Assembly (NCBI GenBank): GCA_963823945.1
Contig: CAWGNK010000003.1
Coordinates: 186,001 to 250,000, forward strand
DNA from: Bog-793 sp963823945
Lineage (GTDB): Bacteria; Actinomycetota; Acidimicrobiia; Acidimicrobiales; Bog-793
DNA: 64,000 nt
Reading direction: 5' to 3'
Program-made: the position numbers and the translations under genes
Shown here: one piece after another, positions 34,614 through 42,922 of the stretch
How the letters are laid out: each line of letters opens with the position of its first letter
Position numbering within the stretch: position 1 is the stretch's first letter
The notes under the pieces: model-generated
What the model saw: only the letters and a program-made list of their open reading frames with translations
Database searches by the model: none
What the model was told of the DNA's origin: nothing

Positions 34614-35510
34614 ATGAACAAGCAGCTCTACGTCGCGACGAACGCCGAGGGCGTCGAGCAGACGGCATCCGGTGCGGTCCTGTGGGGCTTGCCAAGACCG
34701 GGAGGCGACCGCATTTTGCCCGGCGAGGTGACGGCCGCCCCGGAAGGTGGCGAGCTCGTTCTCTACCGGCCGGCGGCGCTCCTCGAGGCACTCGACGAGC
34801 GGATCTTCGTCGCGGAACCGGTCGGCGAAACCGACGACCGCGTCGACACCGCCGGCGCACGGGCGGCGCGGCTCACCTCGGAGACCGCCTGGGGGGTCGA
34901 GACCGCGGCCCGTTTCGCCCTGGACTGCGCGGCCCACGTGCTCGGCGCGGCGGCGTCGACGGCACTCCCGGACGGGTCGACGCTCGGCGACGTCGTCGCC
35001 GAGGCGCGGGAGATCCTCGACCACACGAGCCCGGCGGGCGAGGAACGGCTCGGCCGGCTGGCGCGACTCGCGGCGCTGCGCCGGCTTCGCCGGCTCGGCG
35101 GCGAGCTCGGCGATGTCACCCTGGCGAGGCTGAGCGCGAACCTCGGGAACGACCTCGACGCCCTCGACGACCCCGCCTGGACGACGATCGCGGCGTGCTC
35201 CGAGGCGGTGCTCGCCGCCCTCGAGGCCCTGCGGCACCTCGCGATGCCGCGCTACGTCCGCGCACGCGAGGACCCGCTCGACGAGCACCCCACCGACGCG
35301 CCGAGCACGGGGCGCGCCCCCATCCCGACACCGTGGGGACCGATCGTTCTCGGGGCCGAGCACCGCTCGCCCTACGAGCCCGCCTGGGCCGCCGCCCGTG
35401 ACGCGGCGGTGCGGGCCCGCGAATCAGCGGCCGGCGACCGGGATCCGACGGCCGAGCGCGCCTTTCAGGCTGATCGTCTCGAACGGATCCTTCTGGGCCG
35501 CGAGGCATAG
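34614..35510 (+). CDS. Hypothetical protein
   Basis: 298 residues from ATG 34614, with GAGGAG seven bases upstream. The sequence is mostly helical and charged: LLEALDERIFVAEPVGETDD, VAEAREILDHTSPAGEERL, and LGGELGDVTLARLSANLGND. No known domain is evident, and no membrane segment or signal peptide. A strong ribosome site, consistent codon bias and a length near 300 argue for a real cytoplasmic protein. It is convergent with the CHAP gene, with their 3' ends overlapping by 46 bases. Function unknown. Confidence 0.6.
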   Translation: MNKQLYVATNAEGVEQTASGAVLWGLPRPGGDRILPGEVTAAPEGGELVLYRPAALLEALDERIFVAEPVGETDDRVDTAGARAARLTSETAWGVETAARFALDCAAHVLGAAASTALPDGSTLGDVVAEAREILDHTSPAGEERLGRLARLAALRRLRRLGGELGDVTLARLSANLGNDLDALDDPAWTTIAACSEAVLAALEALRHLAMPRYVRAREDPLDEHPTDAPSTGRAPIPTPWGPIVLGAEHRSPYEPAWAAARDAAVRARESAAGDRDPTAERAFQADRLERILLGREA

Positions 35511-36376
35511 CGCCGCACCCCTGTGCGCAGGGGATGGTGGAGTTTCGGGGCGTGGACGCGGTGGCGCACCCCGAGACTGAGCGGCCCGACCACCCCCGGC
35601 ACCGACGAGGGATCGGCCCGCGGGGACGACACCGTGAGCGCGACCGAGCTCGCGCCGAACGCTGCCCGGTACGGCAGGACGTGGAGCCACTCGGCGTAGG
35701 GGAACCCCCACTCGGCGTTCGGTGCCGTCGTCGGGTCCTCGACCCGCCAGTGGACCACGTCGAGCCGGTACCTCCAGTAGCCCGGGCCGACGTTCTCCTG
35801 TGAGACCGTCACTGTGCCGTCGCCGGTCGCGCGGTCGACCGAGCTCGCGGAGACGACCGCGACGTGCCCCGGTGACCAGCCGTCGAACCCCGGCGCGTCC
35901 GAGAAGCTGATGACGTCACCCTTGACCGGCGGGTGCGCGACGGCACCCGGCGAGCCGTTCACGTACAGCCTCGTGTTGGCGTAGGCGGCGTGGTAGTTCG
36001 CGGCCACCTGCTGGCCGTTGGCGAACACCGGCGTGAGGCCGTCGACGACCGCCAGGAACCGGTCGGCGAGCTCGACGCACTGGAACCCCTCCGTCGCGTT
36101 GAAGTACCCGTGCTGCGTCCCGTACGGCCCGGGAAGGTCCACCATCGACCAGGTACCCCCGTTGTTCGGGCCGGGACCGCAGATCGGCAGATCCGGCTTC
36201 GTCCCGGTCCAGCCGACGACCGACGAGCCAAAGCGGGTGCACCACGACGGCGTCGTCCCCGGGATGGAGCCCGCCGCGGCCCGGGGCGCGACACCCGGCG
36301 GAACGAGCGCCACCAGGAGCGCGCCGAACAACACCCCCGCACTCCCAACCAACGCGCCAAGCGGACCTCTTTGCAT
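35465..36376 (-). CDS. Secreted CHAP-domain peptidoglycan hydrolase
   Basis: 303 residues from ATG 36376, with GAGGAG five bases upstream. A signal peptide (LVGSAGVLFGALLVALVPPG, cleavage near AAA-G) is followed by a CHAP domain: the catalytic Cys lies in TEGFQCVELADRF and the His in FDGWSPGHVAVVSAS. The fold would cleave peptidoglycan amide/peptide bonds outside the membrane. The C terminus is long, basic and Arg/His-rich. A set of GTCAC direct repeats lies 123-147 bases upstream and may bind an MtrA-type regulator. The 3' end overlaps the convergent hypothetical gene. Confidence 0.85.
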   Translation of the reverse strand: MQRGPLGALVGSAGVLFGALLVALVPPGVAPRAAAGSIPGTTPSWCTRFGSSVVGWTGTKPDLPICGPGPNNGGTWSMVDLPGPYGTQHGYFNATEGFQCVELADRFLAVVDGLTPVFANGQQVAANYHAAYANTRLYVNGSPGAVAHPPVKGDVISFSDAPGFDGWSPGHVAVVSASSVDRATGDGTVTVSQENVGPGYWRYRLDVVHWRVEDPTTAPNAEWGFPYAEWLHVLPYRAAFGASSVALTVSSPRADPSSVPGVVGPLSLGVRHRVHAPKLHHPLRTGVRRYASRPRRIRSRRSA

Positions 36377-36498
36377 CCCGCTCCTCGTCGATTCGCACGG
36401 TTCGGCACCACAACACCGGAAGGACGACGCAGAAAGCCACGGGCTGTACCCGGTTCGCTGTCGCGGCGAATGTACGGAACCGCGCCGGGTGCCGCAAG

Positions 36499-36523
36499 GT
36501 GACGGGTGTGACGATGCCGTGAC
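36499..36523 (-). promoter_or_regulatory. Three GTCAC direct repeats upstream of the CHAP gene
   Basis: On the coding (minus) strand GTCAC occurs at spacings of 11 and 9 bases; an extra GTCAT sits further upstream. Mycobacterial MtrA sites are direct GTCAC repeats about 9 bases apart, and MtrA controls cell-wall hydrolases. The 343-base gap to proS holds no gene. Confidence 0.4.
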
Positions 36524-36719
36524 AATGACATCGTCCCTGCGCACGGCGCCGCGCCCCCGCCGTCCTCCCCACCGGGCGTGGTGGAATCCCACGCTCGGTG
36601 GCGCCCGGCCGGACCCTCGCGGCGGGAGCGCCGCGGAGTTGGCGCGGGTCGGGTCGGTGATCCGCTACGTTCGCCACCCAGCGCAACGATTGCGCCAGCC
36701 GAGCGAAAGACCCGACTAG

Positions 36720-38162
36720 ATGGCAAAGACGAACGAACGCGGGATCACCCCCCAGAGCGAGGACTTCTCGGCCTGGTACAACGAGCTCGTCCTGCGGGCC
36801 GAGCTCGCCGACCGCGGCCCGGTGCGCGGCACGATGGTCATCCGCCCCTACGGCTACCGGATCTGGGAGCTGCTGTCGGGCGAGCTCGACCGGCTGATCA
36901 AGGCCACCGGGCACGAGAACGCCTACTTCCCGCTCTTCATCCCCGAGAGCCACCTCCGCCGGGAGGCCGAGCACGTCGAGGGGTTCTCGCCCGAGCTGGC
37001 GATCGTCACCCACGCCGGCGGTGAGGACCTCGAGGAGCCGCTCGTCGTCCGGCCGACCTCGGAGACGGTCATCGGCGAGATGTACGCCCGCTGGATCGAC
37101 TCCTACCGCGACCTGCCCGTGAAGATCAACCAGTGGGCGAACGTCGTGCGCTGGGAGCTGCGCCCGCGCCTATTCCTGCGCACGACGGAGTTCCTCTGGC
37201 AAGAGGGCCACACCGCCCACGCCACGGAGGCCGAAGCCGTCGCCGAGACGATGGTCGCCGCCGACTTCTACCAGCAAGTCGCCGAGGGCTTCGCCGCGAT
37301 GCCGGTCCTCGTCGGGGACAAGACGCCCTCGGAACGCTTCGCCGGGGCGGTCCGCACCGTCTCGCTCGAGGCGATGATGCGCGACGGCCGAGCCCTGCAG
37401 GCCGCCACCTCCCACTACCTGGGCACGAACTTCGCCCGGGCCTTCGGCATCGAGTACACCGGCGTCGACGGCAAGCGGGCGCTCTGCCACACCTCGTCCT
37501 GGGGGATGAGCACCCGGATGATCGGCGGGGTGATCATGACCCACGGGGACGACCGGGGCCTCGTGCTCCCCCCGAGGATCGCCCCGCACCAGGTCGTCGT
37601 CGTGCCGATCGGCAAGGAGGGCGAGCTCGGCCCCGTCACGGTCGCCTGCGAAGCCCTGGCGGCCGAGCTCTCCCGGGCCGGCGTCCGGGTGCACGTCGAC
37701 ACCCGCACCCACGTCTCGGCCGGGTTCAAGTTCAACGAGTGGGAGCTGCGGGGGGTGCCGGTGCGCATCGAGCTCGGCCCCCGCGATCTCGCCGCCGGAT
37801 CCGCCGTGGTTGTCGACCGGCTGACGGGTGCCAAGACACCGCTCCCGATGCCCGAGGTCGCAGCCACGATGGCCGCCCGCCTCGACGCCTTCCAGACGGC
37901 GTTGTTCGACCGGGCGAGGCAGTTCCGCGAGGCCCACTCGGCGACCGCCGACACCTTTGACGAGCTCGCCGAGGCGACCGCGACCGGTTTCGCCTGGGCC
38001 TTTCTGTGCGGTGACCCCGCCTGCGAGAAGACGATCCAGGAGCGCACGGGTGCGACGCCGCGCTGCGTGCCACGGGACGGGGTCGCCGAGTCCGGCCGCT
38101 GCGTGGCGTGCGGCGGCCCGGCGGACTACGGCCGCCGGCTCGTGTTCGGTCGCGCCTACTAG
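36720..38162 (+). CDS. proS: Prolyl-tRNA synthetase, archaeal/eukaryal type
   Basis: 480 residues from ATG 36720. Class II motif 2 is in VVRWELRPRLFLRTTEF, motif 1 near RGTMVIRPYGYRIWE, and motif 3 in TSSWGMSTRMIGGVIM. It has an anticodon-binding domain, a C-terminal extension with four zinc Cys (CGDPAC and CVACGG), and an ending in a Tyr (FGRAY), all typical of the archaeal/eukaryal ProRS rather than the long bacterial type with an editing insertion. No ribosome site is evident. It is convergent with asd, overlapping by four bases. Confidence 0.95.
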   Translation: MAKTNERGITPQSEDFSAWYNELVLRAELADRGPVRGTMVIRPYGYRIWELLSGELDRLIKATGHENAYFPLFIPESHLRREAEHVEGFSPELAIVTHAGGEDLEEPLVVRPTSETVIGEMYARWIDSYRDLPVKINQWANVVRWELRPRLFLRTTEFLWQEGHTAHATEAEAVAETMVAADFYQQVAEGFAAMPVLVGDKTPSERFAGAVRTVSLEAMMRDGRALQAATSHYLGTNFARAFGIEYTGVDGKRALCHTSSWGMSTRMIGGVIMTHGDDRGLVLPPRIAPHQVVVVPIGKEGELGPVTVACEALAAELSRAGVRVHVDTRTHVSAGFKFNEWELRGVPVRIELGPRDLAAGSAVVVDRLTGAKTPLPMPEVAATMAARLDAFQTALFDRARQFREAHSATADTFDELAEATATGFAWAFLCGDPACEKTIQERTGATPRCVPRDGVAESGRCVACGGPADYGRRLVFGRAY

Positions 38163-39199
38163 CCCCGGGGCGGCGCCGAGCGGCGCGCCGCGAGGATCTC
38201 GGCGATCTGCACGGCGTTGAGGGCGGCGCCCTTGCGCAGGTTGTCGCCCGAGACGAACAGCACGAGGCCGTTCTCGACGGACGGGTCGCGCCGGATCCGC
38301 CCGACGTAGACCGGGTCGCGTCCGGCGGCCTGCAGCGGTGTCGGCACGTCGGAAAGGACGACACCGGCGGCTCCGGCGAGGATCGCCGCCGCGGCCTCCG
38401 GCGGGAGGGGTCGCGCGAACTCCAGGGCGAGCGCGAGCGAGTGCCCGGTGAAGACGGGAACGCGCACGCACGAGCAGACGACCCCGAGATCGGGCAGGCC
38501 GAGGATCTTGCGGCTCTCGTTGCGGAACTTCTGCTCCTCGTCGGTCTCGCCGGTCCCGTCCTCGACGATGGAGCCCGCCAGCGGCAGGACATTGAAAGCG
38601 ACCGGTCGCGCGAACTTCGCCGGTTCCGGGAACATGGCGGCGTCACCGTCGAAAGTCAGCGCTCGCGCCTCGTCGGCCACGGCCCGGACCTGCCCGTCGA
38701 GCTCGGCGACGCCCGCGAGCCCCGCTCCCGAGACGGCCTGGTACGTCGCCGCCACGACGCGGCGCAGGCCGGCCGCGGCGTCGAGCGGCTTCAGCACGGG
38801 CATCGCCGCCATCGTCGTGCAGTTCGGATTGGCGACGATCCCTTTCGGGATCGAGGCGAGCGCCTCCGGGTTCACCTCGGCGACGACGAGGGGTACCTCG
38901 GGATCCATCCGCCACGCCGAGGAGTTGTCGATGACGGTCGCCCCGGCCGCCGCGACCCGCGGCGCGAGCCAGAGCGAGGTCGCCTTGCCGCACGAGAAGA
39001 GGGCGACCTCGAGGCCCGAGAAGTCCGCCCCGTCGGCGTCCTCGACGACGACCTGCGACCCGCGCCATTCCAGCTTGGACCCCGCCGAGCGGTGTGACGC
39101 GAAGAAGCGCATCTCGTCGACCGGGAAGCGACGCTCGTCGACGAGGCGCCGCATGACCCCACCGACCTGGCCAGTTGCCCCGAAGATCCCGACGCGCAT
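38159..39199 (-). CDS. asd: Aspartate-semialdehyde dehydrogenase
   Basis: 346 residues from ATG 39199. It reduces aspartyl phosphate to the semialdehyde for Lys/Thr/Met and diaminopimelate. The NADP motif is VGIFGATGQVGGVM, the active-site Cys is in VANPNCTTM, and the later catalytic His region is VPVFTGHSLAL. TAACCT ends six bases before the ATG without a Shine-Dalgarno, as for leaderless genes. lysC lies 42 bases upstream on the same strand. Confidence 0.95.
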   Translation of the reverse strand: MRVGIFGATGQVGGVMRRLVDERRFPVDEMRFFASHRSAGSKLEWRGSQVVVEDADGADFSGLEVALFSCGKATSLWLAPRVAAAGATVIDNSSAWRMDPEVPLVVAEVNPEALASIPKGIVANPNCTTMAAMPVLKPLDAAAGLRRVVAATYQAVSGAGLAGVAELDGQVRAVADEARALTFDGDAAMFPEPAKFARPVAFNVLPLAGSIVEDGTGETDEEQKFRNESRKILGLPDLGVVCSCVRVPVFTGHSLALALEFARPLPPEAAAAILAGAAGVVLSDVPTPLQAAGRDPVYVGRIRRDPSVENGLVLFVSGDNLRKGAALNAVQIAEILAARRSAPPRG

Positions 39200-39205
39200 G
39201 GCATC

Positions 39206-39211
39206 AGGTTA
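39206..39211 (-). promoter_or_regulatory. Putative -10 (TAACCT) of asd
   Basis: TANNNT with a six-base gap (39200-39205) to ATG 39199; suggests asd has its own leaderless transcript despite following lysC. Confidence 0.5.
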
Positions 39212-39241
39212 GCCAGGGCGCGCCGCCCTCTCCGGTCGGTA

Positions 39242-40456
39242 TCAGCCTCCGAGGCCGAAGGCCTCGTGCAGGCTGCGCACCGCGTCGTCGACCGCGCTCG
39301 CCCGCACGACGCAGGAGATGCGGATCGGCGAGGTCGAGATCATCTCGATGTTGATGTTCTGCCTGGCGAGCGTCTCGAACATCATCGCGGTCACGCCGGG
39401 ATGCGTCTTCATCCCCGCGCCCACGATCGAAACCTGGGCGATGCCCTCGTCGACGAGGACCGCGCGCGCCCCGATCTCCGCCGACAGGGACTCGGCGACG
39501 GCGCGGGCGGCGCCGAGCTCGGTGCGTCCGACGGTGAAGGAGATGTCGGTCAACCCCTCGACCGAGGTGTTCTGGACGATCATGTCGACGTTGACGGCGC
39601 CGTCGGCGAGCGCGCGGAACACGACCGCCGCGACCCCGGGGCGGTCGGGCACCCCGGTGACCGTCACCTTCGCCTCCGAGACGTCGCTCGTCACGGCAGA
39701 GACGATGGGCTGCTCCATGGACAGATCCTCCTCGGTCACCCACGTCCCCGGCTCCCAGGTGAACGAGGAGCGGACGTGGACCGGCACGTGATGGTTGCGG
39801 GCGAACTCGACCGACCGGAGGGCGAGCACGCGCCCCCCGGTGGCGGCGATCTCGAGCATCTCCTCGAACGAGACCTGGCGGAGCCGGCGGGCGCTCGGCA
39901 CGACCCGCGGGTCGGCGGTGAACACCCCCGAGACGTCCGTGTAGATCTCGCACCGGTCGGCGGCGAGCGCCGCCGCCAGCGCGACGGCGGTCGTGTCGGA
40001 CCCGCCCCGACCGAGCGTCGTGATGTCGCGGGTCGTCGACACGCCCTGGAAGCCCGCCACGACGGGTACGACACCCCGGGAGAGCGCCTCGGTGAGCCGG
40101 GTCGCCCGCACCTCGACGATCTTGGCCTTGGTGTGCGTCGTGTCGGTGATGATCCCGGCCTGGCTGCCGGTGAACGACTCCGCCTCGACGCCGAGCTCGG
40201 CGAGCGCCATGCACAGCAACGACATCGTGATGCGCTCACCGGCCGTGAGCAGCATGTCGAGCTCGCGTGCCGGCATCACGGAGCTCACGTCCTCGGCCAT
40301 CCGGACGAGCTCGTCGGTCGTCTTGCCCATCGCCGACACGACCACGACGACCTCGTCGCCGTTCTGGCGCGTCCAGGCGATGTGCCCGGCGACCTCCCGG
40401 ATGCGGTCGGCGTCGGCGACCGACGTGCCGCCGAACTTCTGGACGATGAGGGCCAC
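39242..40456 (-). CDS. lysC: Aspartate kinase
   Basis: 404 residues from GTG 40456. The kinase domain opens IVQKFGGTSVADADRI, with FTGSQAGIITDTTHTKAKI and RGGSDTTAVALA. Two ACT domains at the C terminus (VTVTGVPDRPGVAAVVFRAL and VSIVGAGMKTHPGVTAMMF) make it the Lys/Thr-inhibited actinobacterial type, where an internal start also gives a beta chain; whether that occurs here is not visible. TAGGTT lies six bases before the GTG. It is divergent from the cyclophilin gene, 41 bases apart. Confidence 0.96.
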   Translation of the reverse strand: MALIVQKFGGTSVADADRIREVAGHIAWTRQNGDEVVVVVSAMGKTTDELVRMAEDVSSVMPARELDMLLTAGERITMSLLCMALAELGVEAESFTGSQAGIITDTTHTKAKIVEVRATRLTEALSRGVVPVVAGFQGVSTTRDITTLGRGGSDTTAVALAAALAADRCEIYTDVSGVFTADPRVVPSARRLRQVSFEEMLEIAATGGRVLALRSVEFARNHHVPVHVRSSFTWEPGTWVTEEDLSMEQPIVSAVTSDVSEAKVTVTGVPDRPGVAAVVFRALADGAVNVDMIVQNTSVEGLTDISFTVGRTELGAARAVAESLSAEIGARAVLVDEGIAQVSIVGAGMKTHPGVTAMMFETLARQNINIEMISTSPIRISCVVRASAVDDAVRSLHEAFGLGG

Positions 40457-40462
40457 GTCGAC

Positions 40463-40468
40463 AACCTA
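40463..40468 (-). promoter_or_regulatory. Putative -10 (TAGGTT) of lysC
   Basis: Six bases (GTCGAC) separate it from GTG 40456; no ribosome site. Its -35 position would fall on the opposing cyclophilin -10. Confidence 0.5.
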
Positions 40469-40483
40469 GTGCCCGGTCGCGAC

Positions 40484-40489
40484 TAGCTT
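40484..40489 (+). promoter_or_regulatory. Putative -10 (TAGCTT) of the membrane cyclophilin
   Basis: Eight bases before GTG 40498 and only 15 bases from the lysC -10 on the other strand. Confidence 0.5.
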
Positions 40490-40497
40490 GGCTGGCC

Positions 40498-41286
40498 GTG
40501 CCAAGTGAAAAGCGGGCGCGCCAACGCGCGATGCGTCAGGTCAAGGTCACCCAGATCCAGAAGCACAAGCGCCGCAGGCGGTGGCTGCGCCGGGCCGCCG
40601 GCGCGCTCGTCGCCGTGGCGGCCCTCGTCGGGGTGATCGCCCTCGTCAGCCAGCACTCCAAGCCGGTGGCACCCCCGCTCAACAAGGCGATCGCGCCGGT
40701 CTGCCTGCCCAACGGCCAGTTCCTCGCCGCCTACCGGCACACGAGGTTCACCGACGCGCCCCCGCTGTGCATCTCGGCCAAGGCCACCTACGACGCCACG
40801 GTGAAGACCGACGTGGGCACGTTCGTCATCGCCATGCCGGCGGCCGACTCGCTCCAGGCGGTGGACAACTTCGTCTTCCTCGCCGGGTACCGCTTCTTCG
40901 ACGGGACGATCTTCCAGCGGGTGATCCGGGGCGAATTCGCCCAGGGCGGCGACCCGACCGGGACGGGGAGAGGTGGGCCGGGCTACGCCTGGACCGGGAA
41001 CACGCCCCCGGCCTCGTGCTCGGCCAAGAAGGACTGCTACCCGGCCTGGAGCGTCGCCTACGCCAACTCGACCGGCCCCTCGACGAACGGGAGCCAGTTC
41101 TTCATCGTCGTGCCCGGGGGCGGGACGGGATTCCAGCCCGACTACACGCTGTTCGGCACGGTCGTCAGCGGCCGGGCGGTCGTCGCCAGGATCGTGGCGG
41201 ACGGCGGGAGCCCTGCCAGCGAGCTGGGCAAACCCACGAAGGTCCACCACATCATCTCGGTCCGGATCACGAAGGTTCCGAGCTAG
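40498..41286 (+). CDS. Membrane-anchored cyclophilin-type peptidyl-prolyl isomerase
   Basis: 262 residues from GTG 40498. A basic N terminus (KHKRRRRWLRR) precedes one hydrophobic helix (AAGALVAVAALVGVIALV), so the catalytic domain is outside or at the outer face. The cyclophilin core has YRFFDGTIFQRVIRGEFAQGGDP (catalytic Arg in FQRVI), GSQFFIVVPGG and YTLFGTVVSG. It contains extra Cys (APVCLP, PPLCIS, SCSAKKDC). A second cyclophilin follows after 24 bases, apparently in the same transcript. Confidence 0.92.
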   Translation: MPSEKRARQRAMRQVKVTQIQKHKRRRRWLRRAAGALVAVAALVGVIALVSQHSKPVAPPLNKAIAPVCLPNGQFLAAYRHTRFTDAPPLCISAKATYDATVKTDVGTFVIAMPAADSLQAVDNFVFLAGYRFFDGTIFQRVIRGEFAQGGDPTGTGRGGPGYAWTGNTPPASCSAKKDCYPAWSVAYANSTGPSTNGSQFFIVVPGGGTGFQPDYTLFGTVVSGRAVVARIVADGGSPASELGKPTKVHHIISVRITKVPS

Positions 41287-41310
41287 CAGCCGGACGCCGA
41301 AAGGAATGCC

Positions 41311-41868
41311 ATGACGAGCGAGTGCCCGCCGGCGGACGGTTCCGCCCTGAAAACGGTCCGTTTCGCCGGACCCCCGCCGATGTGCATCGACCCGGCGAAG
41401 CGCTACTCGGCGACGATGGTCACCTCGAAAGGCACCCTCGTCTTCGCCCTCGACGCCGCACGCGCGCCGCAGACCGTCAACAGCTTCGTCTTCCTCGCCC
41501 GCTACCACTTCTTCGACGGGATCGCCTTCCACCGCATCATCCCCGGCTTCGTCGTCCAGGGGGGCGACCCGACCGGCACGGGCACCGGCGGGCCGGGCTA
41601 CCGCTTCGCCGACGAGCTCCCGCAGCCCGGCCGCTACGAGATCGGCTCGCTGGCGATGGCGAACGCCGGACCGGACACGAACGGCAGCCAGTTCTTCATC
41701 ATCTCGGGGGCCCAGGGCACGGCGCTGCCGCCTTTGTACTCACTGTTCGGCCAGGCGGTCGCGGGCCTCGACGTGCTCGCCGCGATCGAGGCGACGGGGA
41801 GCCCGTCGGGCAAGCCGACGGCGCGGGTCGTCATCGAGTCCGTGACGATCGCCGAGGCGGACGACTAG
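41311..41868 (+). CDS. Cyclophilin-type peptidyl-prolyl isomerase
   Basis: 185 residues from ATG 41311, with a GAAAGGA site seven bases upstream. The cyclophilin core is intact: HFFDGIAFHRIIPGFVVQGGDPTG, GSLAMANAGPDTNGSQFFI and YSLFGQAVAGLDVL. Without a membrane anchor or signal peptide it should be cytoplasmic. Following its anchored paralog within one transcript, it looks like a duplicated isomerase pair. Confidence 0.92.
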   Translation: MTSECPPADGSALKTVRFAGPPPMCIDPAKRYSATMVTSKGTLVFALDAARAPQTVNSFVFLARYHFFDGIAFHRIIPGFVVQGGDPTGTGTGGPGYRFADELPQPGRYEIGSLAMANAGPDTNGSQFFIISGAQGTALPPLYSLFGQAVAGLDVLAAIEATGSPSGKPTARVVIESVTIAEADD

Positions 41869-41879
41869 CCGGCGCGGGC

Positions 41880-42878
41880 TCAGCCCCCGGCGGCCCCCCA
41901 GGTCGCCGCCAGCCGGTCGCAGAGCGCGTCGAATCCGGCCTCGACCGACCGGCGTGCCGGATCGGCGTCGTGCCAGCCGACGATCTCCGCCGCGCCCGCC
42001 ACGAACGGGATCGTCGCGACCCAGCCCGGCACGAGCGACTTGATCTTGTGGTTGTCGAACACCATCGAGTGCGCCTTGTCGCCTAGGAGCCCCGCGCCCC
42101 ACTCGGGGTCCACGGCGGCGATCCGCTCGGAGGGGATGTGCACGATCCTCGCCTCCGCGCCGGCGGCGGCGGCGAGGAGCCGGGTGATCTGGTCCCAGGT
42201 GAGCACCTCGTCCGAGGTGATGTGGAAACTGTCCCCGATCGCGCGCGGCTCGGCGAGGAGCGCGACGAAGGCCCGGGCGAAGTCGGTGTGGTGGGTGAGC
42301 GTCCACAGTGACGTCCCGTCCCCGTGGACGATGACGGGTGCGCCCCGGCGCATCCGGTCGACGACGGTCCAGCCCCCCGTGAACGGCACCGACGTGGCGT
42401 CGTAGGTGTGCGAGGGCCGCACGATCGTCGCCGGGAACCCCTCCTCGCGGTAGGCGGCGACGAGGAGGTCCTCGCAGGCGATCTTGTCCCGCGAGTACTC
42501 CCAGAAGGGATTGCGCAACGGCGTCGACTCGCTGACCGGCAGGCGGGCGGGCGGGGTCTGGTAGGCCGAGGCCGAGCTGATGAACACGTATTGGCCGACC
42601 TTCCCGCGGAACAGTTCCAGGTCGGCGGCCACGTGGTCGGGCCGGTAGGCGACGAAGTCGACCACGGCGTCGAACTCGCGACTCCCGAGCGCGGCGCGCA
42701 TCGAGGCCGCGTCCCGGGCGTCGGCGATCAGGACGTGCGCCTCCCCGGGCAGTGGCCGGGTGCGGGTCGTCCCGCGGTTCACGACGTAGAGGTCGGCGCC
42801 CACCTCGACGGCGCGCCGCGCGCACGCCGAGGAGATGATGCCGGTCCCGCCGATGAAAAGGATGCGTCGTGTCGTCAC
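41880..42878 (-). CDS. NAD-dependent epimerase/dehydratase-like protein
   Basis: 332 residues from GTG 42878. Rossmann fold start TRRILFIGGTGIISSACARR, then DARDAASMRAAL. The catalytic region is ISSASAYQTP with a Tyr in the usual SDR position, then YSRDKIACEDLLVA (Lys in SRDK). The C-terminal part fits NAD-dependent epimerase/dehydratase or isoflavone-reductase-like enzymes acting on nucleotide sugars or similar. The substrate is unknown. The start has no ribosome site. It is followed by a convergent cyclophilin (12 bases). Confidence 0.88.
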   Translation of the reverse strand: MTTRRILFIGGTGIISSACARRAVEVGADLYVVNRGTTRTRPLPGEAHVLIADARDAASMRAALGSREFDAVVDFVAYRPDHVAADLELFRGKVGQYVFISSASAYQTPPARLPVSESTPLRNPFWEYSRDKIACEDLLVAAYREEGFPATIVRPSHTYDATSVPFTGGWTVVDRMRRGAPVIVHGDGTSLWTLTHHTDFARAFVALLAEPRAIGDSFHITSDEVLTWDQITRLLAAAAGAEARIVHIPSERIAAVDPEWGAGLLGDKAHSMVFDNHKIKSLVPGWVATIPFVAGAAEIVGWHDADPARRSVEAGFDALCDRLAATWGAAGG

Positions 42879-42922
42879 CGCACATCGATAGCACGCCGCC
42901 GGCCGGCGGTCCCGCGGCCCGC

